Below are positions 6,841 through 11,073 of a DNA stretch of 11,073 nt, in pieces. The notes under the pieces are model-generated. The model saw only the letters and a list, made by a program, of their open reading frames with translations, had not been told where the DNA came from and did no database searches. Source of the DNA: Bacteroidales bacterium (lineage in GTDB: Bacteria > Bacteroidota > Bacteroidia > Bacteroidales > JAOZQN01); assembly GCA_029938985.1 (NCBI GenBank), contig JAOZTW010000104.1, forward strand, positions 1 through 11,073. Reading direction: 5' to 3'. Made by a program: the position numbers and the translations under genes. Positions within the stretch are counted from its first letter, which is position 1. Each line of letters begins with the position of its first letter.

Positions 6841-9800
6841 CTATTTATTTGTAAATTTGCGGTTAAAATAATATAACCAAGAATTGTGCAATTTTAAAGA
6901 AAAAATGGATTCAATTTTTTCTTTTAGTTCAATATTATTATCAAATAATTTTTCCATAACCCATTCTACATCTTTTAAGTATTTGTCATTCAGCAATTTT
7001 TCGTCCAATCTTAGCAACGATAATCCGTCTGTGAGTTTTTGTAAATTTTCTATAAGTATTTCATCGTTTTCGTTTGCCAATATTAACGAAGCATAACCAT
7101 TTAATATTAACAATGTATAATTGTCAGGATTTTTTTCCATTAAAATTTCTGTAGAATTGAGAAGATGCAACAAATTATCATTTGTAGCATCTATTTTATT
7201 AATCATTTTTTTAACTGTTTCAAAATTCAGTTTAAGATTTTGGTCAAGTTCGTACAGATATTTTGCACTGTAAAAATTAGTTACAAAATTAATAATTTCA
7301 TTATTATTCAGTTTGTTTTCAGAAATAAAATTATTAACATTTTCTAACGAATTTTTATGTTTAACAACAATATTGTTGTGAATAAAATTTATGTAAAAAT
7401 TTGCAGATCTTTTTATAGCAGTATTACCCGAATCTGGTATTTTTTCAAACAAATCAAGTACTTTATCATTTGTTAAAAATAAATTTAAACGCTCCAAAAT
7501 ATTTACATAATATACATTATCTGGTTTTTTTGTAAAATGAATTAAAAAATTATGCTTATTATAATCAACAGAGATACAGTCTATTACCCCAATAGTTAGT
7601 AATCTTTGCAACGATTTATAAGTTTCATAAAAATTTCTTGTTTTACTATATAATTCAATTAATTTATTCTTATATTCTCCATAAACATACTCAAGGTCAA
7701 AAGTTGTTTGTAAACTCAGTTCTTTTAAAAAACTATCAAAATCGTAAGTATTATTATAAATATTTATTATAGTCTCTCTTTTTAAAATTGTTCTCAGTGT
7801 GTTTTCAATATAATATTGAATTTTATCAAAACTTTCGTTGTGAAAATCAATAATTAAACTGCTTTTACCACCAATATCTAATTCCGCAATCAATTTTTCT
7901 ATCCCTTTTTTATTTGGTCTCTTATTTTTCTTATTTAATATTTCAAATAAATTATCATCTTTGTTTATAATACTTTCAATTTTTTGTTTCAAGAACATTA
8001 AAATTCTTTCTGCAATATCTTTTGTAAATTCAGATGCTTTAATTTTAATGCTATTTGTCTCGTAGTCAATAAATCCATATAAAATATCTTGCGATTCGCT
8101 ATAAACATATAGTTGCGAAGGTTTGGAAGTTGGTTGGGATTCTAAAACAATTATCACTTCAAATTCTTTTTCTACTTTTTCTAATAAAATTTCAGAAAGT
8201 TGAACAGTTGGATAATTAATTTCGGTCAATAATTCGTTTACAATAGATAAATCTTTTTCTTTATTTTTGTATTTCTGTTTAAAATTAAACGCAGTTAAAC
8301 CATCTTCATATTTATCTATCAAAAAAATACAATTAGCTGGTTGTCCATCGTTTCCAATAATATTTATTTGTTCTGCAAAATTCTCTAACGAGCTTGGAGT
8401 ATTAAAAAAAACACCCTCCCTAATATCTTTTTTATAAGCAGCTGTTGCCAAACAATCAGTTGAAATTAATAAATCTAATTTATTAGATTTAAAATCTTTA
8501 TAATTTTTATAAGATTTTCTACTTGCAAATTCTCCAATTTTATTTATCTGATTATCAATTGTTCCTTCGTAAATATCAATATTAGAATAACGATTATTGT
8601 ATTGTAATTTTGTTAGAATTTTTTTTGGTTTATGACAATAAATTAATGTATTGCTAATATTTTCCAAGTTTTGTGTCAAATAATTTTCCTTAACAAGTAT
8701 TCTATCTTCAACACTGTCCGAATATTCAGATTCTTTTATTTCTGTGTCTTCTGTTTTGGCAAATTTGAATGTTAAATTTGATAAATCTGTTTTTTGGTAA
8801 ATAATATTTTTATCTTCAAATTTTATTCTCGTTTTTATATCGCAAACAACATCATGAGAGGCAGTTGCAGTAAAACCAAGCACAGGTAGTGAAGTTTCAT
8901 TTTTTTGTTTAATACACTTTGCCACATTTTGATACAGAGTTCTATACGAATTAATATAACTGTGCGACCATTCAGAAATTGAATGAATACCATCAATAAT
9001 TAAGTAAGCAAACAGTGATTTTGAATTAATCATCTCACTTAGTTTTTTCCTAAAAACTTCAATTTCAAAGCGATCAGCAGAAATATATGAAAAAAGTGCT
9101 TCCTTGTTTGTAAATTTATTGAATGCTTTTTGTTTATCATAAACTTTTGTTTGCGAGGAATTTATGTATATAGCTCCATCAATTCCCATTTCTCTAATTT
9201 TATCAAACTGTTCTTTCATTATTGTCATATTGGGGTTAACAATAATTGATATTGCAGGTTGAAGAATTGCCGCAAGTTGATAAAATACAGTCTGTTCGCC
9301 ATCAAAAAGCCCGTTAAGCAATACATTTTCTAATTGCAAAGCACTGTTAATAAAATCTAATTGCTTTGTAGTTAGATTATTCCCTCTGAAAATATTTTTT
9401 AAGAAAAAGTTCAAACTATCCTGAAGTTCTATTTCTAAATCTTCTTCGTTTTCTGTTTTTTCAATATTTTTATTTACAATATTTTGATATTGACTAAGAT
9501 TTGTTGTAATAAATTTTCGTGAAGAGTTAATATATGATACCGAACGGATTACAGCAATATGTTTTGCTCTATATTTAATTTCTGCTGTAGCAAAATTAGA
9601 ATATTCCAAAACGGATAAGTCAATCAAAAGGTCATAAGTTGTGTTGCTCAAAAACTGACCAATTAGTTTTTTTTCTCCTTGATAAAGCAGATTTAATTCA
9701 GTGTTCTTAAACTCTTTGGTATAATAAATTGTTAGATTTATTTTTGGTAGCTTTCTTTTTTTTCCTTCAAGTAAAAATAATTTTGAAAATTGCTTTTTCA

Positions 9801-10812
9801 AATCTTCAATTGCAAGAAAAGCAGCAGGTACATCTCTCTCTATAATAGCAATATCCCATTGTTTTGCATTCAAATCCAAATGCTGGGATAGTATAAATTG
9901 TAAAATTGTTTTTTGTACCCTTGCAATTGCAAGCGGACTTAGGGCAAGTTGAAGAGCATCTAAACCACTATTTGTGTTATAAATAGGATTTTTAAAATTA
10001 CGTCGCAAATTATCAAAATGTTTATTGTAGCTGAAATTTTGGAGCTTTTCAATTTTTTCTTGAGCGTTTACTAAGTCAACTTTATTTAACCTTAAAATTT
10101 CTTCCCATTTTATTTTTGTTAATGTTTTATTTTTTTGAGTTTCTTGCAAATAATCAGTATTATCCACATATTGACTATTGTCAATATCAATCATAAAACC
10201 GAGTTTATCTGCCTTAACAAAAGGAGTTTCTAACGAGAAATCTATTTTGTCGTTCCAGTACGGATATTTTTCTAATGTAACCTCTTCTTTTATCTCTTCA
10301 GAATTTGAAATAATAGATTTAAAAGTCCTATCACAAGTTATTAATTGTACAAAATATTCTCCAATAAATTCGGGTAACACTTTAAACAAAAAATCCTCTT
10401 TTTCGTTTTTGTCGTTATCTGATTTACTAAAAGATATTCGCTTTTTTAATTCTTTCAAATTTAATCTTGGTTCAATTATATGTAAAGCTCTATAAATATA
10501 GTTTTTATATTCATCGTTAATAAAATTGTACGAAAAGTTATTTTTGTTTTGAACTTTTTTTGTTTTATGAAAAACAGTAGAAAATATGTCTTCAATAAAA
10601 GTAGAGGGTATTGTGGGCAATCCTCTAACCAGAATATTATTTATTGTAGCAACAACAGAATCAGGGCTTTCAGATGTTGAAATATCTGTTTCGGTTTTTA
10701 AATCAAAATAAGAAAGTAGATTTTTAATTTTGTTTAATTCTTCTTTATTTGTTTCCTTATTAAAAAGCTTGTTAATACCTTCTAAAAAATATGCTGCTTG
10801 TAATTGTTGCAT
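6841..10812 (-). CDS. Large RecQ-related protein with inactivated helicase motifs (pseudo-helicase)
   Basis: The 1323-residue product aligns by eye with RecQ-type superfamily II helicases across residues about 480-835. Structural motifs persist: FYQLAA (510-515), ISEWSHSY (612-619, the RecQ aromatic loop), GFTATAS (646-652, motif III) and LIYCHK (723-728, motif IV). The catalytic residues do not. Motif I reads GLFDGEQT instead of a GGGKS-type loop, so the lysine is Q507; motif II reads DGIH instead of DEAH, so the glutamate is G608; motif VI reads NIIGNDG instead of GRAGRDG, so both arginines are lost (I818, N821). No RecQ zinc-binding cysteine cluster follows. Residues about 185-245 resemble a DUF559-like nuclease fold (IDFSLETP, then MIDIDNSQY) with changed key positions. 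The C-terminal 490 residues are helical and unassigned. The frame is unbroken, and it leads a two-gene operon with the coiled-coil gene. It probably cannot hydrolyse ATP; its role is unknown. Confidence 0.85.
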   Translation of the reverse strand: MQQLQAAYFLEGINKLFNKETNKEELNKIKNLLSYFDLKTETDISTSESPDSVVATINNILVRGLPTIPSTFIEDIFSTVFHKTKKVQNKNNFSYNFINDEYKNYIYRALHIIEPRLNLKELKKRISFSKSDNDKNEKEDFLFKVLPEFIGEYFVQLITCDRTFKSIISNSEEIKEEVTLEKYPYWNDKIDFSLETPFVKADKLGFMIDIDNSQYVDNTDYLQETQKNKTLTKIKWEEILRLNKVDLVNAQEKIEKLQNFSYNKHFDNLRRNFKNPIYNTNSGLDALQLALSPLAIARVQKTILQFILSQHLDLNAKQWDIAIIERDVPAAFLAIEDLKKQFSKLFLLEGKKRKLPKINLTIYYTKEFKNTELNLLYQGEKKLIGQFLSNTTYDLLIDLSVLEYSNFATAEIKYRAKHIAVIRSVSYINSSRKFITTNLSQYQNIVNKNIEKTENEEDLEIELQDSLNFFLKNIFRGNNLTTKQLDFINSALQLENVLLNGLFDGEQTVFYQLAAILQPAISIIVNPNMTIMKEQFDKIREMGIDGAIYINSSQTKVYDKQKAFNKFTNKEALFSYISADRFEIEVFRKKLSEMINSKSLFAYLIIDGIHSISEWSHSYINSYRTLYQNVAKCIKQKNETSLPVLGFTATASHDVVCDIKTRIKFEDKNIIYQKTDLSNLTFKFAKTEDTEIKESEYSDSVEDRILVKENYLTQNLENISNTLIYCHKPKKILTKLQYNNRYSNIDIYEGTIDNQINKIGEFASRKSYKNYKDFKSNKLDLLISTDCLATAAYKKDIREGVFFNTPSSLENFAEQINIIGNDGQPANCIFLIDKYEDGLTAFNFKQKYKNKEKDLSIVNELLTEINYPTVQLSEILLEKVEKEFEVIIVLESQPTSKPSQLYVYSESQDILYGFIDYETNSIKIKASEFTKDIAERILMFLKQKIESIINKDDNLFEILNKKNKRPNKKGIEKLIAELDIGGKSSLIIDFHNESFDKIQYYIENTLRTILKRETIINIYNNTYDFDSFLKELSLQTTFDLEYVYGEYKNKLIELYSKTRNFYETYKSLQRLLTIGVIDCISVDYNKHNFLIHFTKKPDNVYYVNILERLNLFLTNDKVLDLFEKIPDSGNTAIKRSANFYINFIHNNIVVKHKNSLENVNNFISENKLNNNEIINFVTNFYSAKYLYELDQNLKLNFETVKKMINKIDATNDNLLHLLNSTEILMEKNPDNYTLLILNGYASLILANENDEILIENLQKLTDGLSLLRLDEKLLNDKYLKDVEWVMEKLFDNNIELKEKIESIFSLKLHNSWLYYFNRKFTNK

Positions 10813-11073
10813 TTATTAAATAGTTAACTGATTGAAATTTGGATAAATAAACTATTATACTTGGACTATACTTTTAAAATAATTTACAAAGATGTAAAAA
10901 CAATGTATAATTTGCAAATTTAATACCAAATAAAGATAAAATATTTTAAAATTCATGCAGTCAAACAATATTATTTTATTTCCAATGTCAGGATAATTTA
11001 TGAATAATGTGAGTTAGCAAAAAAGAAAAAATAACTAAGCCCAATCTACTTGTTTATTTTGCCCTTTTAAAAA
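10813..11073. other. AT-rich upstream region of the RecQ-like operon
   Basis: This 261-base stretch contains the likely promoter at 10887-10918 and otherwise no convincing gene, only frames shorter than 15 codons. It is cut by the window edge, so the neighbouring gene is unknown. Confidence 0.6.
10887..10918 (-). promoter_or_regulatory. Probable Bacteroidota-type promoter for the RecQ-like operon
   Basis: Read on the minus strand, TTTG (10918-10915) is followed after 20 bases by CATCTTTG (10894-10887). The Bacteroidota consensus is TTTG at -33 and TAnnTTTG at -7, so the only mismatch is the first base of the -7 element. Transcription would start near 10880, leaving an AT-rich leader of roughly 70 bases before the ATG at 10812. 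Confidence 0.45.

Noticed and set aside
10178..10495. Plus-strand frame of 105 codons within the RecQ-like gene
   Set aside because: It is antisense to conserved-looking sequence of the large protein, and its serine- and isoleucine-rich translation is what AT-rich antisense reading produces.
6841..10812. Annotation of the large gene as an active RecQ helicase
   Set aside because: The Walker A lysine, Walker B glutamate and motif VI arginines are all replaced, so helicase activity should not be assumed from fold similarity.

Overview
The window looks like a chromosomal segment from a member of the Bacteroidota. It is very AT-rich, none of the start codons has a recognisable Shine-Dalgarno sequence, one promoter fits the Bacteroidota TTTG / TAnnTTTG pattern, and the gene set is typical (secreted coiled-coil protein, propeller and beta-barrel envelope protein, stand-alone small RRM protein). 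I see no rRNA, tRNA, CRISPR array, integrase or transposase gene.

Layout. (1) Positions 1-4328, plus strand: a secreted coiled-coil protein of unknown function, then a 1069-residue envelope protein with signal peptide, beta-propeller, degenerate vWA-like domain and two homologous C-terminal beta-barrel-like units. A 12-codon remnant just upstream combines the start and the end of the first gene, which suggests a lost tandem copy. (2) Positions 4329-4637: a convergent intergenic stretch with a bidirectional terminator flanked by two copies of a 22-base imperfect repeat. (3) Positions 4638-5853, minus strand: a small RRM RNA-binding protein followed 4 bases later by a YitT-family membrane protein. 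(4) Positions 5907-6016: a non-coding, MITE- or REP-like inverted-repeat element. (5) Positions 6028-10812, minus strand: a two-gene unit. The first gene encodes a 1323-residue RecQ-related protein whose Walker A, Walker B and motif VI residues are all lost, with an apparently altered nuclease-like domain in front. Nine bases later comes a coiled-coil protein with a C-terminal membrane anchor. A probable promoter lies at 10887-10918.

The most unusual item is region 5. The open frame spans 1323 codons without a break, yet every catalytic helicase motif is changed while the structural motifs around them persist. This looks like a retained pseudo-helicase (a sensor or scaffold) rather than a decaying gene. 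Its close coupling to a membrane-anchored coiled-coil partner makes a two-component, possibly defence-related, system a reasonable hypothesis. That function is inference only.
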